Below the pieces are notes generated by a model. It was not told the DNA's origin. It did no database searches and was given only the letters and a program-made list of their open reading frames with translations. DNA of 64,000 bases from Sphingomonas alba (GTDB lineage Bacteria > Pseudomonadota > Alphaproteobacteria > Sphingomonadales > Sphingomonadaceae): contig NZ_JAMGBD010000001.1 of NCBI RefSeq assembly GCF_023516555.1, positions 558,001 to 622,000 on the forward strand, in the 5' to 3' direction. A program made the position numbers and the translations under genes. Below are positions 1 to 9,199 of this stretch, piece after piece (the first letter of the stretch is position 1; each line of letters begins with the position of its first letter).

Positions 1-1140
1 CACCCAATCGCCGATCTCGGCGATGATACCGGTCTGTTCGGCGATCGGAATGAAGCTCGAAGGGCTGCGAATGCCATCGCGCGGGTGATGCCAGCGAATG
101 AGAGCCTCAGCGCCCGTCACTTCGCCCGTGGCGAGGTTGACCTGGGGCTGCAGGGCAATCCTCAGCTGGTCGCGGGGCACGGCATCGGTCAGCGCCGTCT
201 CGATCTCGATGCGGCTCTGGTGCTCGAGCGCCAGCTTGTCGGAGAAGAGGTAATGCTGGCCTCCGCCGCGCTGCTTGGCGCGGTACATGGCGAGGTCAGC
301 GGCACGCATCAGCGCCTCGACCGACTGGCCATGGTCCGGAGAAATGGCGACACCGATCGAGGCGCCAATATCGATGCTGTGCCCCTGCAGCTCGAACGGT
401 TCGGCGATCGCCAGGGCGATGCGGCGGGCGAGCATTTCGACCTCGGCAACCGACTCGATCTTCGGGAAGAACATGGTGAACTCGTCGCCAGCAAGCCGCG
501 CCAGCAAAGGTCGGGGCGTGCCAGTATCGCCGAGCTCGGCGGTAACGACAACGCGCAGGCGGTTCGCAACCATCACGAGCAACTGGTCGCCGCGGGCATG
601 GCCCAGGCAATCGTTGACTGCCTTGAAGCGATCGAGATCGACAAACAGCATGGCCGACTGGTTCTTGCCGACCTGGTTCAACAGTTTGTCCGCCTCCGAA
701 CGGAAATGCAGGCGGTTGGGCAGCGAGGTGACCGGGTCATACATGCCAAGGGCATGGGCGTTCTCAATGGACGAGCGGACCTCGTCGAAAAGGCTATCCA
801 CCGCCGCCGCCAGTTTCGGCAGGCTGCGCTTCAGGAGCGACGGCGCCGGACTGGTGAGGTCGCCATGTTCGACGGCCAGCAGACGGTCGACGAGCGCCGA
901 CAGGGCACGTGCACCTTCGGTATTGGGCCGCTCCGACGCGATGTAGCTGATCAAGAGGCAGAAGGTGCCGGCGACAAGCGACGCCAGGATCTTCTGGTCC
1001 AGCTCGGTAAGATAGAGCAGCGCCATCAGCGAAAAGACAAAGGAAGCCAGGCCCGCCAACCCCGAGAGGATGGCGTTGCTGATCTTCTGCGCCCTTCCGT
1101 CTTTCATGGTGGTGCGATCGCCTTCGAAATCACGGGCCAT
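1..1140 (-). CDS. Membrane-anchored GGDEF-EAL cyclic-di-GMP protein (partial)
   Basis: The first 380 residues are present and the rest lies off the left edge. After two hydrophobic segments (about residues 22-70) comes a GGDEF domain whose signature reads LAGDEF (about residues 216-221), then the start of an EAL domain with an intact E-A-L-I-R-W motif near residue 344. The domain order implies synthesis and/or hydrolysis of cyclic-di-GMP at the inner membrane. Alanine replaces the first glycine of GGDEF, a variant known in some active cyclases. No RxxD product-inhibition site is seen just upstream of it. The start could be ATG 1140 or ATG 1107; neither has a clear Shine-Dalgarno sequence. Two PilZ proteins in this window are possible readers of the signal (inference). 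Confidence 0.9.
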   Translation of the reverse strand, partial: MARDFEGDRTTMKDGRAQKISNAILSGLAGLASFVFSLMALLYLTELDQKILASLVAGTFCLLISYIASERPNTEGARALSALVDRLLAVEHGDLTSPAPSLLKRSLPKLAAAVDSLFDEVRSSIENAHALGMYDPVTSLPNRLHFRSEADKLLNQVGKNQSAMLFVDLDRFKAVNDCLGHARGDQLLVMVANRLRVVVTAELGDTGTPRPLLARLAGDEFTMFFPKIESVAEVEMLARRIALAIAEPFELQGHSIDIGASIGVAISPDHGQSVEALMRAADLAMYRAKQRGGGQHYLFSDKLALEHQSRIEIETALTDAVPRDQLRIALQPQVNLATGEVTGAEALIRWHHPRDGIRSPSSFIPIAEQTGIIAEIGDWV

Positions 1141-1196
1141 GCCGCTATCCGCACGCGATTAAACGGCCAGCGTTAAGAAGCCGTGCGAGAGAAAGG

Positions 1197-1727
1197 TTAA
1201 CGCCGCAGAATGACGTAGAGGCTTCCGCCTCCGCCGTGGCGCCGGTGCGCGGCCCTGACGGCGGCGATTTCGCCTCTGTGGCGCGATGCTGCGAGCCAAT
1301 CGTGAACGGCGGCACGGATCCGCCCGCGCTGCACCGGCGGCTCGCCCGGACGCGCATGACCCGTAATCAATAATAGCACCCGCTCCCGGTTAACCACGGC
1401 CCGTTCAAGCGCCCGGTCGATCGAATCCCAGGCGCTGTCGAGGTTGTGACCGTGCAGGTCGACGACTCGATCCGGCTCGACCGACCCTGCCCTCAGTCGC
1501 CTGTCCCAATGAGAATCCAGCGTGTTGGCGATCGCGGGTCGCGGCCGGGCGAGCGTCGGCGTCGATTTCGGCGGTGAGCCCTTGGGCTTGTGCGCAATGG
1601 GTGGCGGTGTGGGCCTTGGCAGGGTCGGCGACACTTCAACCTTGGGCAGCGGATCGCGCGACAGCGGCCGAATCGTCTCGGTCACCTTGGCCCAGAGGGC
1701 CTGCTCCTCAGGGGACAGTCCGCGCAC
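1197..1727 (-). CDS. Smr-domain protein
   Basis: 176 residues. The N-terminal half is proline-rich and probably disordered. The C-terminal half is a Smr domain with the DLHGHN motif (about residue 92), a hydrophobic LLLITGHA strand and a basic C-terminus. Smr domains, also found at the end of MutS2, are nucleic-acid nicking or binding modules. The GTG start lies inside the end of mltA (20 bp overlap), so translation is probably coupled. It is the last gene of a three-gene minus-strand unit (Tim44-like, mltA, smr). The biological substrate cannot be read from the sequence. Confidence 0.85.
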   Translation of the reverse strand: MRGLSPEEQALWAKVTETIRPLSRDPLPKVEVSPTLPRPTPPPIAHKPKGSPPKSTPTLARPRPAIANTLDSHWDRRLRAGSVEPDRVVDLHGHNLDSAWDSIDRALERAVVNRERVLLLITGHARPGEPPVQRGRIRAAVHDWLAASRHRGEIAAVRAAHRRHGGGGSLYVILRR

Positions 1728-2910
1728 CGGCCGCCTCGATGCGTGCGACGCTGCCCTTGGGCAACAATATCATGGCAGTGCCATTTGCCGACATGCCGCC
1801 AGCGGTCCGCTCGGCGGCCGCACCGGCGCCCCAGAATGTGTCGAAGCGGTTGGCTCCTTTAATCGCGCCGCCCGTGTCCTGAGCCACCCACAGGCCATCG
1901 GTCTCGTTGCGATCCATGTCGATGAACACCGGCGCGCCCAAGGGCACGAACAAGGGGTCAGCGGCGACCGTCACCTGCGGTGTCACTGCGACATTCATTG
2001 CGCCGATCGGACCCGGCCCAATCAATTCCTTGAAGAATACGTAGCTCAGATTCTCGCGCATCAGCGCTTTGCCGCCATCCGGCTGGGCCCGCATCCAGTT
2101 GATGATTACGTCGCGGGTGATGCCGCCCGAAGGCAGGATTCCGCGGTCGCGCAACAATCTCCCAACCGCCACATAGTCGCGGCCGTTCTGATTGTCGTAG
2201 CCGATGCGCATAATGGTGCCGTCCGGTGCCTTGAGCCGCCCCGAGCCCTGGATTTCGACGAAGAAAAGGTCGATCGGATCGGCGGCCCAGGCCAATTCCA
2301 GCCCTTTGTCGGAGAGAGCTCCATCCTCGATCTCGGGCCGTGTGAAATAAAGCACGCAGGCGCCGGTTTCATCGACCCGCCCGCGCCCGATCGTGCCGTC
2401 GGCCTTGGTGCAGCGAGTGAGGTCGCCAGGCGTCCGATAAATCGGAACCTCAAAACCCGGTTGGCGCGTGCGAACGCCAGCAATTTCCGGCTCATAATAA
2501 CCTGTGGCGAAAGCCTTGCCGTCGCCAACCCGCGCCCAGTCGAATCGATCGCGGAAGAATGCGGCCGCACTTCCGGACGGCACGGCGCGTGCTTCGGCGC
2601 AGAGGATTTGCCAGTCGGAAGCCTGGCTCAATCCCGACTTGTCCTGGCGGCGAACCAGTGCCGGACAACCGAGGACAAAGGCCCGCAAAGCGTCAGCCGC
2701 GTCGGATTCAGCAAGCGTCCTTGGCTGCGCCAGCGTTACGCCCGCCGCGACCGCATTGGCCGGTGGCGGCGGAGCCGGCGGTGTGGGCAGGGGCCGCGAC
2801 GGGACTTCACTTGGAGGCCTCGTAGGGGTGGACGGAACCTGGGGCCTGGGTGCGCAAGCGGCAAGCAGCGCCAGCGCCGCAAGCGTAACAGCGCGTGAGG
2901 CGAACCTCAC
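1708..2910 (-). CDS. mltA: Membrane-bound lytic murein transglycosylase A
   Basis: 400-residue MltA-family enzyme that cleaves peptidoglycan glycan strands with formation of 1,6-anhydro ends. The N-terminus is a lipoprotein signal with lipobox LAAC at about residue 20, followed by a proline-rich linker, the MltA domain and a C-terminal 3D-type segment (motifs VFIDMDRNE and AQDTGGAIKG). It should sit on the outer-membrane periplasmic face. The GTG start at 2910 overlaps the stop of the Tim44-like gene by 4 bp (GTGA), and the 3' end overlaps the Smr gene. Length and domain order match the family. Confidence 0.93.
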   Translation of the reverse strand: MRFASRAVTLAALALLAACAPRPQVPSTPTRPPSEVPSRPLPTPPAPPPPANAVAAGVTLAQPRTLAESDAADALRAFVLGCPALVRRQDKSGLSQASDWQILCAEARAVPSGSAAAFFRDRFDWARVGDGKAFATGYYEPEIAGVRTRQPGFEVPIYRTPGDLTRCTKADGTIGRGRVDETGACVLYFTRPEIEDGALSDKGLELAWAADPIDLFFVEIQGSGRLKAPDGTIMRIGYDNQNGRDYVAVGRLLRDRGILPSGGITRDVIINWMRAQPDGGKALMRENLSYVFFKELIGPGPIGAMNVAVTPQVTVAADPLFVPLGAPVFIDMDRNETDGLWVAQDTGGAIKGANRFDTFWGAGAAAERTAGGMSANGTAMILLPKGSVARIEAAGARTVP

Positions 2911-3557
2911 TCTTCCTCGTCGGTTTCGATCAGGAGCCAGTTCGGGTCGCGCGACGTGATGTCCCGGCGGAAGGTCCAGCGGTCGCGGGTCTGGACCGCG
3001 TCGCTCATGGACCCTGCCACGACTTCACCATCGGCATTGCGGGTGACGGCCGCGATATCGGCCTCAAAGCGCACGGTAATGACGGCCGCGCCATTGTCGA
3101 CTTCTGCCTCCGCAATGACCGGAGGCTCGAGCGCGACCAAACGGTTGTCCAGCTTGTGTCCGTCCTTTTCGCGTTGTTCGACAGCGGCAGCAAAGGTTTC
3201 ATAAACATGCGCTGCGACGTGCGGCTTGATGGCGTCAAGGTCGCCCTTCCAGAAGCTCTCCAGGATCAGGCGATAGGCGCCGCCCGCTCCCTCCAGGAAA
3301 CGGCTGACGTCGAAGCTCGGATCGGCAGCAAGCAAAGCCCGCACGCCCGGCCCCGCCATCGGCAGGTACGCAAGATCACCAGCATCGGGCGTTTTCGCCG
3401 CCTCGCGCGGGGCCGCCGGCTGCGGCTGGCTGATGCGCGCATCGGGATCGGCAGGCTTGAGGATCGGCTGTTCATGACCCGTGCGTTCGCCGAGCACGGC
3501 GTAAAGGCGAAGGCCGATGAACAAGGCAACTAAGGCAAGGATGACTATGACGGCCAA
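2907..3557 (-). CDS. Tim44/TimA-family putative adaptor
   Basis: A Tim44-like domain protein with one N-terminal membrane helix (IVILALVALFIGLRLY) followed by RTGHE, a pattern typical of alphaproteobacterial members. The frame is open upstream to 3629, but I place the start at TTG 3557. It has AGGA seven bases upstream and puts the hydrophobic segment at the very N-terminus; the longer version would add 24 unlike residues. Mitochondrial Tim44 tethers the import motor, while the bacterial role is less clear and may concern envelope protein handling. It is divergent from secB and heads the mltA-smr unit. Confidence 0.85.
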   Translation of the reverse strand: MAVIVILALVALFIGLRLYAVLGERTGHEQPILKPADPDARISQPQPAAPREAAKTPDAGDLAYLPMAGPGVRALLAADPSFDVSRFLEGAGGAYRLILESFWKGDLDAIKPHVAAHVYETFAAAVEQREKDGHKLDNRLVALEPPVIAEAEVDNGAAVITVRFEADIAAVTRNADGEVVAGSMSDAVQTRDRWTFRRDITSRDPNWLLIETDEEE

Positions 3558-3732
3558 TTCAAAATCCTGATCAGTTCGGCACCCAACATAATGCGCACAA
3601 CGCTTGGATTCAAAGGTCGCTCCCGGCATTGCGCCGCATTATTGCGGCTGCTAGGCGCGCTCCTTCACTTTCCAAAGGCTTACTCGGCATAGGCCGAAGC
3701 CCGCAAGCAGCACATAAGGACCATTCCCGATC

Positions 3733-4272
3733 ATGGCCGACCAGGATCCCAATAACGCGAACAATGGCTCAGGACCGGAGGGTGCGCCGCAGATCGCGGT
3801 TCTGACTCAGTATATCAAGGATTTGTCGGTCGAATGCCCGAATAGCCCGGCCGTGTTCCAATGGCAGGCCCAGCCGCAGGTCGATATCCAGTTCAATATC
3901 AACGTCAACAATGTCTCGGACGAGGTTCACGAGGTCATCCTCAAGGTGAATGTTGCCGCCCGTTCGGACAATGGCGCACACTTCCTGATCGACCTCAGCT
4001 ATGCCGGGCTGCTCGGCCTTCGGAATATCCCCGAAGATGCAATCGGACCGTTTCTGCTGATCGAAGCGCCGCGGATGCTCTTCCCGTTCGTCCGGCAGAT
4101 CGTCGCGGAGGCCGTCGGCAATACCGGCTTCCCGCCGCTGCTGCTTGAGCCGATCGACTTCAACGCGGCTTACATCCAGCAGCTCAACACGTTGCAGGGT
4201 TCCGAGGGCGGTGAGCCCGCCGACGGTGCTGGTGAGGCGCCCGCCGAGGGCTCCGACCAGACCAACAGCTAA
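3733..4272 (+). CDS. secB: Protein-export chaperone SecB
   Basis: 179 residues. The core (residues 18-150) matches SecB: a PQIAVLTQYIKDLS start, FQWQ, and a C-terminal LLLEPIDFNAAYIQQL segment. SecB is a tetrameric cytosolic chaperone that keeps precursors unfolded and passes them to SecA. The acidic, Gly/Ala-rich tail is unusually long but typical of alphaproteobacteria. The gene is divergent from the Tim44-like gene and 17 bp ahead of murJ, so secB-murJ-trpS probably form one transcription unit. AAGGA lies about 12 bases before the ATG, a somewhat long spacing. Confidence 0.96.
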   Translation: MADQDPNNANNGSGPEGAPQIAVLTQYIKDLSVECPNSPAVFQWQAQPQVDIQFNINVNNVSDEVHEVILKVNVAARSDNGAHFLIDLSYAGLLGLRNIPEDAIGPFLLIEAPRMLFPFVRQIVAEAVGNTGFPPLLLEPIDFNAAYIQQLNTLQGSEGGEPADGAGEAPAEGSDQTNS

Positions 4273-4289
4273 AAACCGGCATTGCGCCC

Positions 4290-5849
4290 ATGAATCTCGT
4301 CAAGGCGACGGGCACCATTGGCGGGCTGACGCTCGTCAGCCGGGTTGCAGGGTTCGCCCGCGAGATGCTGATGTCGCGGGTGATGGGTGCCAGCTGGCAG
4401 GCCGACGCCTTTTTTGTCGCGTTCCGCCTTCCCAACACATTTCGCCGCCTGTTCGGCGAAGGTGCCTTTTCGGCCGGCTTCGTGCCGCTCTATTCGCAGC
4501 GGCTGCATGGCCCCGGCGGCCAAGCAGAGGCCAAGCATTTTTCCGAGGAAGTGCTGGCGGTGTTCGCGCCGACTCTGGTGCTGTTCACGCTGGTGTTCGA
4601 AGTGATCATGGGGCCATTCGTGGCCCTGCTTTCCGGCTACACGGGTGAAAAGCTCCAACTGGCCACGTTCCTTACCAGCATCACATTCCCCTATCTCGTC
4701 CTCATCAGCCTCGTGTCGTTGTTCAGCGGCATCCTCAACAGCCTGGCGCGCTTCACTGCGGCGGCGTTCGCCCCCGCCCTCCTTAACCTCGCCATGCTGT
4801 CGGCGCTGATCTTCGTGCCGGATGGCGGTCACATTACCGCCACGGCGCTGGCGATCGCCGTGACGCTCGGTGGTGTGCTCCAGCTGGCGCTGCTCATGGC
4901 AGCCTGCAAGCGGGCGGGTATTGTCCTCAAATGGCGCAGGCCGCGGTTGACGCCGGGCGTCCGCCAGTTCGTCCGGGTGGTCATCCCCGCAACTCTGGGC
5001 GCGGGCGTCTACCAGATCAGCGCTTTCATCGACACGTTCTTCCTGACTCGCATCGGGACGGGCGCCATGAGCTATTTCAACTATGCCGATCGGTTGAACC
5101 AATTGCCGCTTGGTGTGATCGGCGCCGCGCTCGGCACCGCCATTCTGCCACAGGTTTCAAAGCACGTCGGCGCCGGCCAGCAGGAAGAGGCGGCCAAGGT
5201 CCAGGGGCAAGCTGCCGAGCTTGCAATGTTGTTGTGCCTGCCCGCTGCGCTCGCACTCGCGGTCTCCAGTGGCCCGCTGGTCTCAGCCCTATTCCAGGGC
5301 GGCCATTTCACCGCCGAGGATGCGCGCCTCTCGGCCCTGACACTGGCCATCATCAGCCTCGGGCTTCCGGCCTATGTCCTGGTCAAGGTGCTGACTCCGG
5401 GCTTTTACGCTCGGCAGGACACTGCCACGCCGGTCAAGACGGCGGCGTTCGTCCTCCTGGCCAACATCGGCCTCAACTTCGCGCTGATCCCGCCGTTCGG
5501 AATTGGCGGCCTGGCCGCGGCCATAGCGATCTGCAGCTGGCTCAATTGCCTGATCCTCTATGTCATCCTTCATCGCCGGGGACATTTCCGAATCCAGGGG
5601 TGGCTCGCCAGCCGGGTCATCCGTCAGCTGATCGCCGCAGCGGCGATGGTGGGCGCATTGTTCGCGATCAAGATGGGGCTGGCCAGCTTCTTCGCCGGCT
5701 CGGTTGGCCATCGCATGTTGGGCGTCATCGCGCTCGTCGGCGGCGGCATGGCGGTTTATTTCCCGCTTGTCTGGCTGCTCGGCGGCACCGACAAGGAGGA
5801 ATTGCGCTCGCTGGTTCGGCGCAGGAGGAAGTACACGGATGCCGGCTGA
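4290..5849 (+). CDS. murJ: Lipid II flippase MurJ (MviN family)
   Basis: 519 residues with about 14 hydrophobic segments. The N-terminus contains [18 protein letters not shown] and the [17 protein letters not shown] motif diagnostic of MurJ/MviN, and it keeps several membrane-embedded arginines. The protein translocates lipid II across the inner membrane for peptidoglycan synthesis. Its length equals the family norm. It lies 17 bp after secB and overlaps trpS by 11 bp. The preferred ATG has only weak Shine-Dalgarno support, consistent with coupling to secB. Confidence 0.96.
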   Translation: MNLVKATGTIGGLTLVSRVAGFAREMLMSRVMGASWQADAFFVAFRLPNTFRRLFGEGAFSAGFVPLYSQRLHGPGGQAEAKHFSEEVLAVFAPTLVLFTLVFEVIMGPFVALLSGYTGEKLQLATFLTSITFPYLVLISLVSLFSGILNSLARFTAAAFAPALLNLAMLSALIFVPDGGHITATALAIAVTLGGVLQLALLMAACKRAGIVLKWRRPRLTPGVRQFVRVVIPATLGAGVYQISAFIDTFFLTRIGTGAMSYFNYADRLNQLPLGVIGAALGTAILPQVSKHVGAGQQEEAAKVQGQAAELAMLLCLPAALALAVSSGPLVSALFQGGHFTAEDARLSALTLAIISLGLPAYVLVKVLTPGFYARQDTATPVKTAAFVLLANIGLNFALIPPFGIGGLAAAIAICSWLNCLILYVILHRRGHFRIQGWLASRVIRQLIAAAAMVGALFAIKMGLASFFAGSVGHRMLGVIALVGGGMAVYFPLVWLLGGTDKEELRSLVRRRRKYTDAG

Positions 5850-6861
5850 AGCCCAGTCCAAGGCCATGCGGGTCGTTTCCGGAATTCAGCCGACCGGTGA
5901 CCTGCATCTTGGCAATCTGCTTGGCGCTATCCTTCGCTGGGTCCGGATGCAGGATGAGGCCCAGTGCCTCTTCTTTCTCGCCGACCTCCATGCTCTGACC
6001 GTCGATGTCGATCCCGGGCAGCTGGCCAAGAGTGTCCGCGAGATGGCGGCGGCGCTGATCGCCAGCGGCATCGATCCCGCCAAGTCGATTCTGTTCCGGC
6101 AGAGCGCCATCCCCGCCCACGCGGAGCTGGCATGGATCCTTCAGGGCACGGCCCGCATGGGCTGGCTCAATCGCATGACGCAGTGGAAGGACAAGGCCGG
6201 CAAGAACAAGGAGGGTGCGTCCGTAGGCCTGTTCACCTATCCGGTCCTGCAGGCAGCAGATATCCTGCTCTACCAGGCGACCCACGTGCCCGTCGGCGAG
6301 GACCAGAAGCAGCATATCGAACTGACCCGCGACATCGCCATCAAGTTCAACACGGATTTCGACGTCGAACTGTTCGTCCCGCCCGAGCCGTTTATCGGCG
6401 GTGGCACGGCGGCGCGGGTCATGAGCCTGCGCGATGGCGGCGCCAAAATGTCCAAGACCGATCCGTCGGACATGAGCCGGATCAACCTGATCGACGACGA
6501 TGACATGATCGCCCAGAAAATCCGCAAGGCGAAGACAGACCCTGAGCCTCTGCCGGACGACCCTGCCCTGCTTGAAGGCCGGCCAGAAGCGAAGAACCTC
6601 GTCGGCATTTACGGGGCCGTGACTGGCGATAGCGTGGAGCAAGTCCTTGCACGCTTCGCAGACCAGGGATTCGGCTCATTCAAGCCGGCATTGGCGGAAG
6701 CCTTGATTGCCCTGCTGAAACCGATCCGTTCGCGCCTCGACGAGCTTCGCTCCGACACCGCAGAACTTGATCGCATCCTCGCCGACGGGGCGGCTCGCGC
6801 CAGCGCCCTTGGCGCCCCTACCTTGGCTTCCGCCTACACCGCAGTCGGCCTCGGCCGCTAA
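5839..6861 (+). CDS. trpS: Tryptophanyl-tRNA synthetase
   Basis: 340 residues. This class I aminoacyl-tRNA synthetase charges tRNA-Trp. The TGDLHLGN stretch is the HIGH-type signature and KMSKTDPS (about residue 205) the KMSKS-type loop. The GEDQKQH motif is typical of TrpS. The ATG at 5839 lies within the last codons of murJ and has a strong GGAGGA nine bases upstream, so I prefer it over the longer frame that extends to 5704. A hairpin terminator follows 16 bp after the stop, ending the secB-murJ-trpS unit. Confidence 0.97.
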   Translation: MPAEAQSKAMRVVSGIQPTGDLHLGNLLGAILRWVRMQDEAQCLFFLADLHALTVDVDPGQLAKSVREMAAALIASGIDPAKSILFRQSAIPAHAELAWILQGTARMGWLNRMTQWKDKAGKNKEGASVGLFTYPVLQAADILLYQATHVPVGEDQKQHIELTRDIAIKFNTDFDVELFVPPEPFIGGGTAARVMSLRDGGAKMSKTDPSDMSRINLIDDDDMIAQKIRKAKTDPEPLPDDPALLEGRPEAKNLVGIYGAVTGDSVEQVLARFADQGFGSFKPALAEALIALLKPIRSRLDELRSDTAELDRILADGAARASALGAPTLASAYTAVGLGR

Positions 6862-6877
6862 GCTCAAAAATACAAAA

Positions 6878-6909
6878 GCCCGTCCGGATTTACGCCGGAC
6901 GGGCCTTTG
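6878..6909 (+). terminator. Terminator after trpS
   Basis: A perfect 10 bp stem (6878-6887 with 6895-6904, GCCCGTCCGG pairing) with a 7-base loop, preceded by an A-rich run and followed by a short CTTTG. It fits a rho-independent terminator for trpS. Confidence 0.85.
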
Positions 6910-6914
6910 CTAGT

Positions 6915-6946
6915 CCTCCCCGGCCCGCGGGCAAGGGCCGGGGAGG
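6915..6946. repeat. 12 bp perfect inverted repeat between trpS and dnaA
   Basis: CCTCCCCGGCCC (6915-6926) pairs exactly with 6935-6946 around an 8-base loop. It lies between the convergent ends of trpS and dnaA and could help terminate dnaA. Its CTCCCC...GGGGAG arms resemble the outer hairpin of the units around the DUF559 gene at 19.4 kb, so it may instead be a relic of a dispersed palindrome. Confidence 0.6.
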
Positions 6947-7037
6947 TCGCGGCACTGGGCCGCAATCGGAACGCTTTCCCCAGACTCTTACGCAACTTGC
7001 CGTCCGGGCCGCGCCTCCCTCGCAGCCCGGTGCCCGG

Positions 7038-8447
7038 TCAGCCCTCCAGCTGCCTCGTCAGCAGCCGGATGTCGGCGTCGAGCTCGGCATCGGAAGCGCG
7101 AAGCTTCTCGATCTGCCGCACGGCGTGAATCACGGTCGTGTGGTCGCGGCCGCCGAAACGACGGCCGATGTCGGGCAGCGACTTCGGTGTCAGCTGCTTG
7201 GACAGATACATCGCCACCTGGCGCGGGCGAGCAACCTCGCGGGCGCGGCGCGCCGAGGTCATCTCCGCCTTGCGGATACGGTAATGCTCGGCAACCTGGG
7301 TCTGGATCTCGTCGATCGAGATGCGGCGCTGGTTGGCGCGAAGCACATTCGCCAGCACTTCCTCGACGAATGCCAGGTCGATCGCCCTGCCCGTCATCAT
7401 CGCATAAGCGGCGATGCGGTTCAATGCGCCTTCGAGTTCGCGGATCGAATTGGTCAGGCGGCGCGCCAAAAACTCGACGACGTTCTTCGGCATCTCGATG
7501 CCGGGCAGGCCCGCCAACTTCGCTTCGAGGATGTTGAGACGCAGCTCGTAATCCGCGGGGTTGATATCGGCGACCAGTCCCCAGCTGAGGCGCGACAGGA
7601 TGCGCGGGGCGATACCGTCCAGGTCTTGAGGCGCGCGATCCGAAGTAATCACCAGTCGCCGGCCGGCGGTGATGATCTCGTTCATCGTGTGGAAGAATTC
7701 CTCCTGCGTGGAATCCTTGCCGGCGATGAACTGGACGTCGTCGATCAACAGCAGGTCGGCCGAACGCAGCCGGCTCTTGAAGCCGATCGTGTCATTCTCT
7801 TTCAGCGCGCGGACGAATTCGACCATGAATTTCTCGGCCGACATCGACACGACGCGGGCGGACGGGCGGCGGGCGAGGAAATCCTGGCCGATGGCGTGCA
7901 GCAAGTGGGTCTTACCGCGGCCGGTGCCGCCATGAATGAACAGTGGGTTGAAGCTGACCGTGTCAGCGCTCGCCAAGGTCCGCGCCGCGGTGCAGGCGAC
8001 CTCATTGGCCTTGCCGACGACGAACGTCTCGAAGCGATAGCGCGGGTCGAAATTGGGAGCGTTCGGATCGCGCTCGATCGCGTTCGCCGGCGCCGCGGGG
8101 ATTTCCTCGAGGATCAGCAGCGGCGAGGGGCGCGGGGCGTCGGCGGCGGCGGTAATGCGCACATCGCGCACAACCGGCAAAGCCGACCTCCAGGCGAGGA
8201 TCAGCCGCTCGCCGAAATGCGAGCGCACCCAGTCTGCCATGAACTTGCTGGGCATGACGAGTTCGAGCTCGCCCGAGTCGGGGTCGAACGCGCCAAGCTC
8301 GGCCGGCTTCAGCCAGCCATCAAAAGTGCGGGCACCGCAATCGCGGCGAAGGCCAGTGCGGATCGATTCCCATGCCGCCGATAACGGCGTGTCGAGGATC
8401 GCCGCAGCACCGGGATCATTCGACGCAACCTGCCCAACCCCCTGCAC
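7038..8447 (-). CDS. dnaA: Chromosomal replication initiator DnaA
   Basis: 469 residues. DnaA is the AAA+ ATPase that melts the replication origin. The N-terminal domain I ([21 protein letters not shown]) is followed by the Walker A motif [10 protein letters not shown], Walker [11 protein letters not shown], and a C-terminal domain IV with [12 protein letters not shown], the DnaA-box recognition signature. The start is GTG at 8447, with GAGGAGG nine bases upstream. No ATG occurs nearby in frame. It is adjacent to rpsT, as in other alphaproteobacteria, and transcribed in the same direction after a 373 bp gap. Confidence 0.98.
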   Translation of the reverse strand: MQGVGQVASNDPGAAAILDTPLSAAWESIRTGLRRDCGARTFDGWLKPAELGAFDPDSGELELVMPSKFMADWVRSHFGERLILAWRSALPVVRDVRITAAADAPRPSPLLILEEIPAAPANAIERDPNAPNFDPRYRFETFVVGKANEVACTAARTLASADTVSFNPLFIHGGTGRGKTHLLHAIGQDFLARRPSARVVSMSAEKFMVEFVRALKENDTIGFKSRLRSADLLLIDDVQFIAGKDSTQEEFFHTMNEIITAGRRLVITSDRAPQDLDGIAPRILSRLSWGLVADINPADYELRLNILEAKLAGLPGIEMPKNVVEFLARRLTNSIRELEGALNRIAAYAMMTGRAIDLAFVEEVLANVLRANQRRISIDEIQTQVAEHYRIRKAEMTSARRAREVARPRQVAMYLSKQLTPKSLPDIGRRFGGRDHTTVIHAVRQIEKLRASDAELDADIRLLTRQLEG

Positions 8448-8820
8448 TTCGTGGCGCCTCCTCTATCCCGTCCGTCAGGGCGCAAGAAGGCTTCTGCGCC
8501 GGTCCCGAGTCGCGGCGCCTTTAGCTTTCTCTACGCGGTGTCCCCCCAGTGGAATCACTGCCGGAGCCGATGGTTTTGAAAGCGATTGCGTGCGCGTTCA
8601 AGCGGGATTTTTCACAAAACTGAAAATAAAACGCCTTGACACGGAAAACCGGCAGAAATGCGTTAATTTGGCAGTAACGCGCCATTTTTCAGGCATTTGC
8701 GGCAGCGCGCAATGCGCGAATCGCGGGAATTGCTGGAATTTTTGCGGATGCGAAATGAAAAGGGCCGCCGGATCACCCCAGCCGCCCGTTTCAAAGCGGG
8801 ACTATATTTAACCGGCGAAC
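8448..8820. other. 373 bp region between dnaA start and rpsT end
   Basis: No credible gene. It holds the dnaA ribosome-binding site (GAGGAGG on the minus strand), a more AT-rich stretch at about 8575-8760 that should contain the dnaA promoter, and the rpsT terminator. One TTTTTCACA sequence near 8608 differs at two positions from the TTATCCACA DnaA box. I see no box cluster, so I do not call an origin here. Confidence 0.7.
8757..8787 (-). terminator. Probable terminator after rpsT
   Basis: On the minus strand, 8787-8778 pairs with 8771-8762 (10 positions with one G-G mismatch and one wobble) around the loop GGTGAT, followed by TTTTC. It begins about 34 bases after the rpsT stop. Confidence 0.65.
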
Positions 8821-9084
8821 TTAGCCGAGAGCCGAGACCCGCTTGGTCAGGCGCGAGAACTTGCGCGAGGCAGTGTTCTTGTGAAGCACGCCGCGAGCAA
8901 CGCCACGAGCCATTTCCGGCTGCGCATTCTTCAGCGCCTCGGCGGCGGCCTTCTTGTCGCCCTTCTCCAGCGCCGACTCGACGGCCTTCACGAAGGTCCG
9001 GATACGGCTGACGCGGGCACCGTTGATCTCGGCGCGATTGGAGTTGCGGCGGATGCGCTTCTTGGCTTGCGGCGTGTTCGCCAT
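8821..9084 (-). CDS. rpsT: 30S ribosomal protein S20
   Basis: 87 residues, very basic, starting [21 protein letters not shown], the classic S20 N-terminus, and ending in the LTKRVSAL helix. It binds 16S rRNA early in assembly of the small subunit. The frame is open upstream to 9186, but the ATG at 9084 is the conserved start. It sits between dnaA and mutM, the expected alphaproteobacterial position. A probable terminator lies downstream. Confidence 0.98.
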   Translation of the reverse strand: MANTPQAKKRIRRNSNRAEINGARVSRIRTFVKAVESALEKGDKKAAAEALKNAQPEMARGVARGVLHKNTASRKFSRLTKRVSALG

Positions 9085-9199
9085 CGTGTCGGTTCCAAAT
9101 CTCTGTCGGTCTAAATGAAAGCGGCGCGTGCCCAACGGGCCGCACCGGCGTGGCGCTCCCCTATAAGAGAGAGGCCGGAAGGTCAACCGTCACGCGCGG

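Noticed and set aside
85-1176. Long plus-strand open frame (363 codons)
   Set aside because: Antisense to the GGDEF-EAL gene; no domain, and the minus-strand frame has clear motifs.
1522-2898. Plus-strand open frame of 458 codons
   Set aside because: Antisense shadow of mltA and smr, with low-complexity Arg/Gly-rich translation.
8448-8820. Replication origin beside dnaA
   Set aside because: Only one weak DnaA-box-like 9-mer and no cluster; alphaproteobacterial origins are often elsewhere.
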